DNA of 64,000 bases, taken from assembly GCA_029204225.1 (NCBI GenBank), contig CM055101.1, positions 2,720,528 through 2,784,527 of the forward strand, given 5' to 3'. The notes under the pieces are model-generated. The model had not been told where the DNA came from, ran no database searches, and worked only from the letters and a program-made list of their open reading frames with translations. The DNA comes from Diphasiastrum complanatum (lineage: Eukaryota; Streptophyta; Lycopodiopsida; Lycopodiales; Lycopodiaceae). Below are positions 10,912 through 21,205 of this stretch, piece by piece (positions within the stretch are counted from its first letter, which is position 1; each line of letters starts with the position of its first letter). The translations under genes were made by a program, and so were the position numbers.

Positions 10912-11640
10912 TTGTTCTACAGATACTACAAGAGAAACAACCACGAGATTCAAGACTGCTGGATACTACAAGCAAAGAACAACAACAAGGGACAATCAAA
11001 TCAAGTGGCCAATGCAGCTACAGAAGCTCCACAGCCCATTCAAGAAGTGGATCATGATGCTTTCATGACCAGCCATCAAGGAGCATCCAATGACAGTTCT
11101 TGGTTCCTAGATTCCGGTGCCACTCAGCATATGACCAGTCTCATTGGCTGTTTCGAGTCCTATACACCCTACAGTACCAACAAATACATTCACCTTGGTG
11201 ATAATAGCACACGAGCTATTAAAGGTAAAGGTATTGTGAGATTAAGCTTTTCAAATGATCAATCTAAGCTACTTTCTAAAGTTCTATATGTACCCAATTT
11301 ATCTACAAATTTGCTCTCTGTAAGTAGAATCACAGATTTAGGACATAAAGTAGAATTCAAATGTGATCAATGCAAAGTAGTTGATAGGACAGGCAAGATC
11401 CTAGCACTCGGAAAGAGGCATGGATACTTGTATAGATTAAGTCATTGCTTTTTTGCCTCTAATCAGGCGTTCAGTACTTCTATTCAAGCAAATAAAAGTT
11501 TACTTTGGCTTTATAGACTTGGTCACTTGAATCATGTTGCTGTACAACAAATGTCTAAACACTCTATTGTTCTTGATCTCGACTATCCTAATGATAAAGT
11601 CGACTTACCTGTCTGTCAAGACTGTTTAGTTGATAAATAG
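10912..11640 (+). pseudogene. copia protease and GAG-pre-integrase, ends at stop before 3' LTR
   Basis: A 242-codon open frame. It shows a degenerate zinc knuckle (YRYYKRNNHEIQDC), the retropepsin active site WFLDSGATQHM with catalytic Asp, and then the pre-integrase domain with LYRLGHLN and CQDCLVDK. It stops 34 bases before the 3' LTR. In complete copia elements the integrase would follow, so the break is an internal deletion. The open frame suggests the deletion is not ancient. Confidence 0.8.
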
Positions 11641-11674
11641 ACTAGGAAACCATTTTAATCAAGCCATCAACACC

Positions 11675-12870
11675 TGCATTTTTACTCGTGCTGTCACACA
11701 GTCTGCATATTTGAACTATTTGTCGCTACAGTCTGCAGTTTTACTCGGAAATTTTCACAGGCGAAAAACCCGACACTGTCGCTTTTTCACCAAGTGTTTT
11801 GCGACACTTCTAGAAAAGTGACAGTTGCTTAGTCTGCATAAATACAAGTAAATTTGAACATGCAAAAAATGCGAAAAATGCGACACTGTGTTTTTACACG
11901 TAATTTATGATAGGCGAAAAATGCGACACTACTCTACAAATGCCAAAGGTGCCCTACAAAAGCCGAAGGTGCCCTTATAGAAAAGCGAAGATATCTTGCA
12001 AATCATTTTTTAAGGCATTTGTCAGAGTGTCGCGATTTTTGCATTTTCACCAGCATTAATTTTAGCAAAGCCCGACGTTGCGACCTCCTCACACTCATTC
12101 CATGCACTGTGCAATCAGATTTGACAACAACAACAGCCACCCACGATCTCCCACAGACAACACAACCACTTTTGTACCTTCTTCATCTGCACACCTGTAA
12201 AACTTATGTATATATATAATACCATCTGAGTATTAAATAACAGAAGATAGAACAAAACATCACTTGTAATTTAGAGACAGACATTGTAGATGCCCTCATG
12301 CATTTGATTCTTTCTGTCAGATGGATTGTTAGTAATAGGTTCCTCACCTTTACATATTGTGATTAGCTTTGTGAAGCACGCGGTTACGTTTGCTATTGTT
12401 TTGTGCTCACCTGCATTATTGACTTGTATATTTCGTTATACTTAATCTAATTACAGCTCTGTTTGGTTCTGCATTCATATTTGTGTCAATACTGCAATGC
12501 TTTTCTACATTGTGGCTGTCTGCTCTTTGCAACTTCTTATTAGTCTAGCTGTTCACGACTAATATTTAGTCTAGCTCTTCGCGACTAATTCACAACTGAT
12601 TATTAGTCTAGCTTTTCGCGACTAATAGTTTGTCTAGCTCTTCGCGACAAATTATTTGTCTGATGTTTTGATGCTTAATGTTTGGCTACGTAATCAGATC
12701 GAACATGATTTCTATCACCAATGTTTTGTTCGAAATTGATAAGTGCAGTCATGCATAAGGAAAGAGGGAGATAGCTTATTCTGCCGCGCACGAACATTTT
12801 TCTTTCGAGTTCGTTTCTTTTCGAGTTCATTTCTTTTCGTATTCGTTTCTTTTCGAGTTATCTTTCTTCA
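11675..12870 (+). repeat. 3' LTR of the copia element
   Basis: Begins TGCATTTTTACTCG and ends CTTCA. It repeats the organisation of the 5' LTR, including the CGCGACTAAT subrepeats (about 12530-12650). A short polypurine tract is not evident before it. Confidence 0.8.
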
Positions 12871-12924
12871 CATCTTTTTCCACCAAATTGCATCCAACAT
12901 CATCTGCAACCTACACTGCTACTC

Positions 12925-13458
12925 CGCACGCTAGCATTCTTAGTGATTGAAAAGATGTCGACAGTGATTTCATGAAGTGCATCAGCTGCTGGGACCTGGT
13001 GCTCCTGTCCAGATGCAGCAAGTTGTGCAAAGATCGTTGTGATCTTCTCAATGTGCTGATCTAACTGATTGCCATCCCATCGCATGGCTTGTAGCTGATT
13101 GTGGAGGTGCATCACCGAAGCGGCAGTCCTCACTTTGTATTTCTATTTTAGTCTTTCCCATGCTCCATGGTTGCTCACACAGTCTTCAATCTGCATGAGT
13201 ATTTCTTTGTTGATAGACGAAACAATAATCGTCATCGCGCGCTCATCTTTTCTGATCCACTCAACTCTCCTCGGGTCTCCCACTGGAGGCTGTTCTTCTG
13301 TGAGTTCGGTCACTAACCAGATGCCTTCACCCTTCAGAAGTATTTTGATTTTGAATTTCCATATTCTGTAGTTTGCGCCATCAAGATTGATTGTTATTCT
13401 TGTCTGCATCGTTGTACCCATATTGTGTTGCTTTAGGGAGTAACCCGCTCTGATACCA
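12925..13458 (-). pseudogene. copia gag fragment with primer-binding site
   Basis: Reading leftward, TGGTATCAGAGC (13447-13458) is a perfect initiator-tRNA-Met primer-binding site. The gag frame starts at 13421 with MGTTMQTRITINLDGANYRI and continues with WKFKIKILLKG and EDCVSNHGAWERLK. After a frameshift near 13140 it resumes with LQAMRWDGNQLDQHIEKITT to about 12925. The element is cut there by unrelated DNA next to the 8.8-12.9-kb copia. Its 5' LTR should lie at 13459 and beyond. Confidence 0.8.
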
Positions 13459-14100
13459 TGTAGATGATCGCGATTATTTTCGTTTCGCCAGACATAACTC
13501 TTGATCTTGTCCATACCTGGCTTTTGCTACCTACTTAGGTTAACTTGCGGAATTAATGCATGATCCTGAGCAAACGACTACTGATCACAGACACAAAATC
13601 ATTCTATCAAACAAACGACATGAATAATAAAAGTTCAGAGAAGAGGACAATTGTGATTTGTATTTTCTTTATGAGTGAGTTGATCAGTGTCTCGCTCGTT
13701 GGCGGCTTCTCACTCCTCTCACGAATCAGCTATGTTCTGCTCATTGGTAGACTTTCATGCATAGCTTATAGTGCTTGAATGCGACTATTTTTTCTTCTGT
13801 ATCTCACACGAATAGTTTTTGTTCATTCTCTTTTATCATCTATCTGGGGACACTATAAGGTTACTAAGTAACAGTTTAAAAGACACACTTAGTTCTAAAC
13901 TGTTAGTTAGTTATCCCCTGATGAAGTGGACCTTGGCAGCTGAGCGTGGTAGTCCAAGACTCCACGCTCATCAAGCTGCCACCTGTCAGATCGAATTGTT
14001 TTTCTTCGGTTCGTGCTCTCTGTCCAGGGTGTCTTTTCATTGCAGGGACGAACACTTTTCTTTCGTCCTTCGTTTCGACTTCATGGAGCGCCAGGGAATG
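13459..14100 (-). repeat. probable 5' LTR of the minus-strand copia fragment (far end unknown)
   Basis: The plus strand starts TGTAGATGATCG at 13459, directly beside the primer-binding site, so an LTR end is certain there. The other end is not resolved; no second copy exists in the window. Confidence 0.4.
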
Positions 14101-14142
14101 GTCGCATGAGTTCACCATTTCCAACATGCATTACAATTACTA

Positions 14143-14500
14143 ATACAAACCACCACCGTCACAACTAATCCAGTCCACTTTCTCCTACAAAAACTCAATC
14201 ACCTCCACGCTCACCTCTTCCAAAATCCCAATCACCTCCACCTACATCTCCTCTCCTATCTCAATCGCCTCCACCTTTATTTTTTCACAATTCATCTTCT
14301 CCACCAATTCCAGATCTTCTTCCATTCAACCCCATGCCCTACCCACACTATACTTGCCCACTTCCTGACATTGGACCTTGGGAGCAATTATCACTAGCAG
14401 TCCAAAAAGCAGTTTGGTTGGTGAATGAGCTCTAGTACATCTTTGGCACCTTAGGAGGTCAGCTCACAATGATTTAGTTCGACGATGGAGCCCTTGTGGA
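14143..14500 (+). other. proline/serine-rich open stretch of unknown origin
   Basis: Plus-strand translation gives repeated SPP/SQSPPP motifs followed by PMPYPHYTCPLPDIGPWEQL and AVQKAVWLVNEL and then stops. It looks like a fragment of a proline-rich gag or other transposon protein, but no family is recognised. Confidence 0.3.
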
Positions 14501-14981
14501 TCTTCAGAAGGAGAAGTGATTTTTCATTATTTAGCATGCTTACATTATTATTTTAGATAGTCATTATGCTTGCTAGCCGGTGGAGGGCTTTGTTTTTCTG
14601 TAGAGGAGAGTCATGGACTTGGCTCATTACATTTGTTGCGTCCATTCTTTTATTGTTATTATGCATAAGTTGGCCTAAGGGCCCTTTTTATTCATATACT
14701 GGCCTTGGGCCCTATTTGGTTATATTTTTAGGACTTGGTCACATTGATTTGGAGTGGGGGTCCTCCTATTACGAGGGCGCACTATTTTTCCTCCAAATCC
14801 TTTTTCCTCCCTTTTTTGAATCCTCCATTTGATTTAGGGAGAGGGTATAAGTAGGGCATCATTGTATTCCTTTATTCATTTTATGATGATTGTTCATCTT
14901 AAACCTCCTTAAGGATTCTCTTACTGCTTTCTAGCTTAAGTCCTGCTTTCTTGCATAGCTAGTGAATCTTAGCTTGTAACT
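14501..14981 (+). mobile_element. gypsy 3' end with LTR (family with AGTTA...TAACT ends)
   Basis: About 100 bases of 3' untranslated sequence matching the complement of 32096-32200 lead to a purine run (AGAGGAG) and then an LTR from 14609 (AGTCATGG) to 14981 (TAACT). The LTR contains the family's GGGCC-rich block, a GGAGGGCGCACTATTTTTCC motif and a GGTATAAGTAGGG promoter-like segment. No primer-binding site follows, so this is a 3' LTR. The rest of the element is missing. Confidence 0.75.
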
Positions 14982-15002
14982 ACTTCTGCGCTTCATGTTG
15001 AT

Positions 15003-15212
15003 ATGGTGGAGCTGTGGAAAACTCACGACTTTCTCCAGGGTATGCCCCACTATTACAAACAACTACCGTTCCTTAATAAATTGCACCGGCAAGTGATGGA
15101 GGAGATCAACAACAAGATTTACCAGAATCGCCAACAACACTCTCGCCTCCAAGAAGCTCAAAAGATCCAGGACGAAAAAGCTTCGATTGGTGTGGGACCA
15201 CCAATCCAATAA
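15003..15212 (+). pseudogene. C-terminal fragment of an LTR-element protein, unrecognised
   Basis: A 69-codon frame with a polar helical segment (MEEINNKIYQNRQQHSRLQE) ending in VGPPIQ and a stop, directly followed by a polypurine tract and LTR start. Its position marks it as the last part of an LTR retrotransposon polyprotein. No domain is recognised. Confidence 0.4.
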
Positions 15213-15224
15213 GGAGGGGGATAA
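15211..15224 (+). promoter_or_regulatory. polypurine tract
   Basis: AAGGAGGGGGATAA lies immediately before TGTTAGCAAC at 15225, the typical plus-strand priming site of an LTR retrotransposon. Confidence 0.6.
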
Positions 15225-16107
15225 TGTTAGCAACAGAGTGAAAAATAAAAAGAAATAAAACTCCGTGGCATGTGTATTGTAAGTTCACGTATGAGTAAAT
15301 GTTAATAAACTTCTACTATGGCATGTGTTTTGTAAGTCCATGGGTAGAAGCTCAAATAGAAACTTAAACTTAAACTTAGAACTTAAACTTAAACTTAAGA
15401 AACTTAAGCTTAAAGAAACAAGATTCTAAGTTATCTTAAGTTCTAAAGTTAGAGACTCAAGCTAGAGATTCTAAAGTTCTAAGTTCTAAGTTAGAAGTTG
15501 AGAAGCCTTAGAATGGCTAGTTTTGACACTAATCCCATAAGCTAGTGGATGCTTATGGAAGACCTTCTTGCTATAAGAAGAGAGACCTTTCTCTTATAAA
15601 TAACACTTTGAGATTATGCTAAATTGCTCTCTATTTGAGATTATCATTCTATTTCCTTGTGTTCCCATTGGAAGGTGCATAGCTTGAGGGAAGGTGTTCG
15701 GGCCTCCTCTTGCCTCCTTTCATTGACTTTTATTGTGACATGCTTGTTTTATTGCTCATTGTTTAGTTAGCCGCAATTCTCAATTCCATTTTCCTTTGGG
15801 AGTTAAAATTAGTTAACGGTTTGCTAGTTGGGAAGCCTTAGCAATCCTAGTGTAGTTTACAACCTTGCTAGTTGGGTAAGCCTTAGTAAGTTTATTTTGT
15901 TTAACGGTTGGGAAAGCCTTAGCCAAGCCTTAGGTAGATTTTCTTCCGAGCACCAGTTGGGAAGCCTTGGTGCTCCCTTTCATTTATGTTCTTTATTTTC
16001 CATTTGAAAGCTTTTGTGTAGATCTTAAAAGGTGGACAAACCCTTCTACACCATACTACATCCGTGAGTAGATCTAGCCACCACACAAACTAGAAATACT
16101 TCCAACA
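15225..16107 (+). repeat. 3' LTR, 883 bp, TG...CA
   Basis: Starts TGTTAGCAAC after the polypurine tract and ends TTCCAACA, where the minus-strand gypsy RT sequence begins (16108 on). It contains a tandem AACTTAAACTTA repeat (15360-15500) and several copies of GTTGGGAAGCCTTAG at 15825-15970. No second LTR copy is in the window, so the right end is inferred from the CA ending and the change of sequence type. Confidence 0.55.
15360..15500. repeat. (AACTTA)n-like minisatellite in the LTR
   Basis: Irregular repeats of AACTTAAACTTA and TTCTAAGTT. It is a simple sequence expansion within the LTR. Confidence 0.7.
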
Positions 16108-16129
16108 AGACTAATTTTGCGGAAGAAAA

Positions 16130-18400
16130 GAACGAATCCAATAAAAGATTCGAGTTTACGTACGGTCTTAGAAATTGGCCATTCAATAACTATCTATATC
16201 TTTTCTCGATCAATCTTAACTCCTTGCCAAAATATGACTTGACCAAAATAAAGCAGTTCTTTCTTAAAGAATTCACATTTCAAATCTTTAGCATAAGCTT
16301 CTCTTGTTTCAAAATTCTTAAAATAATGCATATATGTTTCATATGTTCTTTCAGTGTCCTGATATAGGGTTTAGGGTACCATCCATGAACACCAGTACAA
16401 ACTTTCGCCGATATGAACGAAAGAAATCATTCATCATCTATTAAAATGTAGCTAGAGCATTAGTCAAACCAAAAGCCAAATCTAAAATTCATAATGACCA
16501 AACCGAGTTCTAAAACCAGTTTTCAATACATCATCTTGATGTATTCTGATTTGATGATAACTTATTTGCAAATCAATTTTAGTGAACTATTTAGCTCCAC
16601 CCAAATGATTAACCATATTGTCAATTCTAGCTAATGGATATTTGTTTTTGACGATAACTTTATTCAATCTCTTATAGTCTACACACATCTGGAACAAACA
16701 ATCATACGAATTGGCGCTCTCCATGAAGACTTACTGGGACAAATACGACCCATTCGGAGATATTTCTTAATCTACCGAGTAACTTATTCCTCTTCCTTCA
16801 GACTAAACCGGTACAATTGTCAGAAAACAAGTTGACTACCAATAATTAATTCTATCTTATGATCCATTGACTGAGACGATGATAAGCCATAAGATAACTC
16901 ATTAGGAAACACTTTACAAAATTATTGCTTTAAATCTAGCAATAATTTTTTTTTTTTCTGTTCACATGCTTGATCTATGTTAAAACATTGAAATTCATTA
17001 GCCATAATCCTTTCAATATTCGAGCATTCACCATCAATCACATTGGAAGATTAAAAAACACCACTACAATTTAACACCAAAATTTTTGTATTAGTTCTGT
17101 CGATGAAATCATCGAAAACTACGTGGAAGAATTATCTCCAAAAATGGATACTTTCTTACCACTACTATCCAAAAAGTTCATTATATAAATTTTGAAATCG
17201 ATTTGCACTATATTAGATCTTATTAAGAACCATTTCTAATCTGATATAAGGGCCGATTGGCCCAAATTCAAAACATGGAAATCTATCTTCTCAAGATGCC
17301 CTTGTAGATCAAGTTATAGTCCTGGAACTTTATAATCCCAAACTTCAGTATTGTCTCCCAAATCTAACTTGACTACATAACGATGATCACTTGCCTTGGT
17401 GGCCACTTAGAGTCTTTGCGCAAGTTGAGAATTGATGAAATTATGTACTACCCGAAGCAAACAATACGTTGATGCCTTTTTCTAATAATTTGGCCTTAAT
17501 CGGATTATGAGGATTGAAAGGTAATTTACTAAAATGACATTCACAAGTAGTTCCTACAAAATCAATTTGTAAGGTACCTAAGGCAAATCGACAGACACTA
17601 GATTCGATGAGAATTTTGTCTTGTAAAGACATTCCTTTGCCAAATGTCCTGATTTCCTACAGTTGAAACATGATCCTTGCTTAAAATCCACATTTAGATT
17701 TGATGCCTTCAATTTGCTATTGAATTTGTTATCGTTCTTCTTTTTTTGAGAGGCCATCGAGTAAGTTGTTGAAATAAACTTCAGCTTCCTGATAAGTGGC
17801 AAAAGGTGATGTTCCGCATTGAAAAGCTTGTTGAAGACTCTTAAAAAAGCTCTCACGGAGGCTTCTATATCTTTTCAAACGCTCTTCTCTAGAACTGCTT
17901 GAACTGCTTCCTGTAGTTATCATTCACCTTTAGCTGACAAACATCTATATCTAACTCATCAAAATATTTTTTCTATTTCTTGTGTGGCCAAAAATTTGTT
18001 AAATTCTTTCCTTGACCTCGCTTCAGGAAGCAACCGCTGCCTAATTGATACGAGCAATTTATAAAACATATTCCAACGAGTTGAATTGGTTTCGCATACA
18101 TTCATTTATGAAATCCGCTGGTAATCCATTCACAAATTGCCACTCGACATATTTGCAATGAAATCGTGCTACCTTAGTCAACATGTCCATAAATTTCTGA
18201 ATATAAATATCCAGGTCTTTAGAACCCAATTTTAATTCATAAAATTCCATATGGTCATAAAAGATTTTAAGAAGACCTCCCGAAATTGTCCCATGACCTC
18301 GGTTTTGGCTCGAGATCCCCCCATCAAGACATTGCTTTATCTTCTGAATAGATCGAGACCAAAGAAATTCCACTCTTCTCAAGAATGTTATGTAAATCAA
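16130..18400 (-). pseudogene. decayed gypsy gag-protease-RT
   Basis: Reading leftward: a gag capsid piece at about 18400-18059, a zinc knuckle CFNCRKSGHLAKEC at about 17665, a retropepsin region around 17450, and RT thumb/connection pieces down to 16130 (AYAKDLKCEFFKKELLYFG). The protease shows FASGST where DSGST is expected, so the catalytic Asp codon has changed, and a frameshift follows. Many stops occur throughout. It is an old insertion, cut on the left by the LTR ending at 16107. Confidence 0.65.
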
Positions 18401-20079
18401 AATAACTTGATGATTGGTTAATCCTAGATTCCATGGTTGTGAGCTGTTTAAATCTCTTATCCATCAAAAAAACCTTTGGTTGAAAATCAAGATGGGTCAA
18501 TACCGTTGACTCATGTCGTGGCAGCAGAAATTTAATTTGCTCATCTCATTGCTTATTGCTTTGATGAATTTTGAGCAATGCCTTGCTCATTACTTCAAGT
18601 ATAGAAGGTGGTGATGAAACTGGGCTTCCAATGCTTTTTGATGGCGACGATACATCGTCCCCAAAAAGTTGACGTTTCATGTTTGCCATATTTGTCACCG
18701 AACAACATTTACAGAGACCATTGATATGGAAAATGGCCCAAAGTCCACAATTACAATATATAAAGAATAGAAGAGGTTAAATACAATGTTGGGCAGGTAG
18801 TGATATTTTTAATAACATTTTGTCCTGGTATTACACTTTTTGAAATTTTTTGATACCAGCCGGATATGATATAGCCATGTTTGCGAATTGGTCGACCGAC
18901 TTGAGTATTGCAAGGGGCGATATCAGTCGATGAGTATAAACTTGGATATAAGTATATAATTTGTTTTCTAAAATTAGACTTTTTTTCAAAGGTAGCATGC
19001 ATCTAATCAAAAGCATGACTTTTTTAAATGTGATATGCATATGAGGCCAATACTTTGTAGGTGCCCACCAATGTATTTGGGGAACCATGAATAATATTTA
19101 TTACATATGTAAATATTGGATACCAACTAAAACTGAATACTATATTAATGCCATATTCTTGACGGGCTAAAACCAAGCCTAGTCGGGTATGATCCTAAGG
19201 GTATGATCCTAATTACATGTACCCGCCCAACAATGGTTAGAAGCTAACATGATAACATTATGACCATGGAGAACACAAAGTCAAAAAGGTTTTGACATAT
19301 TCTGCTGGATAACTGACCATCATGTGACCAAACTAATTAAAAAATCGCATTTCACAAAGAAAGAATCAGCAAGCAGCAGCAGATAGAAGAAGAGAATGGA
19401 CGTGGTGACTTTCACCATCATTGTGGACGACATCGTATACCCTAATGGAAGCACTTCCATGGCTTGCCTGGGTGGTGGAGCTTCCCTCCTCCCTCCCTCC
19501 TCAATTTACCCACACAGACTCTTGAATCTTCAACATTGTCTACATGTATGATACTATTTTCGAATTACATCGTATAGAATGTTGATTTATTCCGATCTTG
19601 AAATTCGCTTGCCGATTTGAAAAATGCAGTATCGGTGTTGAGGCTAATGCTTTTTTTAATTTTTCAAAGGCTCTGTCAGTGACGAGATGCTAGCCGACAA
19701 GTAGTCGGGGTGACCAAGAGGGTCACATGTCTTTGGCGGGGCACGGGGGTGTTACCTTATGAGTCACTCAGTATTGACAGGTCACAGGGGCCATGCATGC
19801 CATATGGATTGATCACCCACAGGTGGATGCCATGTGCCAGCTGACGGGAATAGCAGGTAGAAGGACTCAAAGAGGGGGTGCCTATGGTTGGGAGGTTCAT
19901 TCTACACACCGGCTTTTAGGATTCACGAGCTTGGAGAGACTTGCTTGTGACAATATTACTCTACTCCTGGCAGCTATATGAACAGTTGGCAATTTGTAGG
20001 TTATAGTTATGTGGCTCATTTTTTTTTTATGCATGATTTTTTTTGGGGACGTTTATATACGCTCCCATGATTTTCACAT
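18401..20079. other. unassigned 1.7 kb
   Basis: No domain recognised. Short open frames at 18751-19088 look accidental. A G-rich stretch (about 19680-19950) contains no recognised repeat. Confidence 0.4.
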
Positions 20080-20185
20080 ACTTAACATGTACTCCATTTA
20101 GTCTTATATGCCTTTGGCATGGAAAAGACATTCATAAAGCTAGCTCGCTCTCTCTCTCTCTCTCTCTCTTTCTCTTTCTCTTTCT
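20080..20185 (+). mobile_element. LINE 3' end with (CT)n/(CTTT)n tail
   Basis: The segment ACTTAACATGTACTCCATTT to CATTCATAAAG followed by CT repeats parallels the LINE 3' end at 56455-56571 (CTTGACATGTACCCATTTTT ... TTAATAAAG then CT repeats). The coding part of this copy is absent. Confidence 0.6.
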
Positions 20186-21205
20186 TTGAATGCGGAATCT
20201 GAGCGAGCTTCATCAACGGGATCTGGCGGGATCTGGAGCCGATTTGAGCTGGATCTGGGCAGTGGGATTTGGCAGCAGTCTGAGCGGGATCTGAGCAGAA
20301 ACTGCTCACTGCCCCTTCCCACCTTTGCTATGGCTCCACGTAAGCGTGGGGGAGTTAACTCCCCCCGCTCTCCATCCCACCCTCCTAACACCTCCACCTC
20401 CACCTCCATTGGGAGACAGACCTTCGCTGGACAGACCTCCATTCAAGCAGGTCAGGGGACACCATATCAGGACAGGTCACAGACTCTTCACCGTGTTCTT
20501 GCTCAGCAAGTCATCAACAAACGTTGCAGGTCATGTCCAGTGTAGAACTTGAGCTGCCACCGCACCAAGACAACATTGTCGAAGGACAAAATACAACACA
20601 TGGCGCCCTATTTCCAGCAGCTGTCTCTGATCATTTGTCTCACGATTACACTCCTTCCCAACCTATGGAGGGATTTTTTATCCATGAAGCTGGCTAAAAC
20701 AGGAACTGCGGGAACTTCAACAACGGGTCAGCTATTTGGAATCGGAAAACGGCAACATAAAGTTGACATTCGGAGGTTTGCAGGCTGAAAATCTGATATT
20801 AAAGACGGAGCTCGTAAAAGCGAATGATAAAATAAAGAAAGAAATGGACTCATTGACGCATGAGCTTAGAGCCAACCTATTCTTGCCACACCAGAATCCT
20901 CAAACCGTTTCAAAGAATTGGAAGAAACCATGTCTTGGGCAGCGGTGCTCAAGAAAGGTATTAAACCTACTGCACCTATCTCCTCGGTTATTTCAGCTAC
21001 TCTCTCAGGGGAGAGACTTCGGGGCAGCAAAGCCCTCAATATTCGGGTACATGGCATTGTCTACCCAAAATGCCATTGAAGAAGCAAAATGTTTTCTTGA
21101 AACCACACTAGGCCACCATAATGAAGGACTTGATACGGCATGGCAGAAAAAACAAGATACTCAAGCTTTCCAAGAAGCTAAAGAGTCAGGCCAGCGGGTG
21201 ATTTA
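20186..21205 (+). pseudogene. LINE 5' leader and ORF1 fragment
   Basis: A GGGATCTG-rich leader precedes an ATG at 20330 (MAPRKRGGVNSPRSPSHP). Further on a coiled-coil-like stretch (AENLILKTELVKANDKIKKE) and KALNIRVHGI ... NAIEEAKCFLETTLGHH and EGLDTAWQ match the ORF1 at 57169-58170 (KALNIRVRGIP ... EGFDTAW). This is the nucleic-acid-binding ORF1 protein of a non-LTR element. Frameshifts break it, and at about 21205 it runs into copia sequence. Confidence 0.65.

Larger units (their letters stand above)
8791..12870 (+). mobile_element. Ty1/copia element, internally deleted (LTR-gag-PR-preINT-LTR)
   Basis: Two similar LTRs of about 1.18-1.20 kb flank 1.7 kb of internal sequence. The internal part has a gag of the UBN2 type, a protease core and the GAG-pre-integrase zinc region, and then stops immediately before the 3' LTR. 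Integrase catalytic core, RT and RNase H are absent, so it cannot move by itself. No matching target duplication is seen at its ends (GCTAC versus CATCT), which suggests recombination or decay at one end. Confidence 0.8.

Noticed and set aside
8786-12922. GCTAC as target duplication of the copia element
   Set aside because: The right-hand GCTAC lies about 47 bp beyond the LTR end shared by both copies and does not follow a CA end, so it is probably chance.
18751-19088. Overlapping minus-strand frames
   Set aside because: Overlapping frames of similar length, low-complexity AT-rich composition and no motif; taken as chance.
20082-20442. Minus-strand Arg-Glu-repeat frames
   Set aside because: Translation of a CT microsatellite plus LINE leader antisense.
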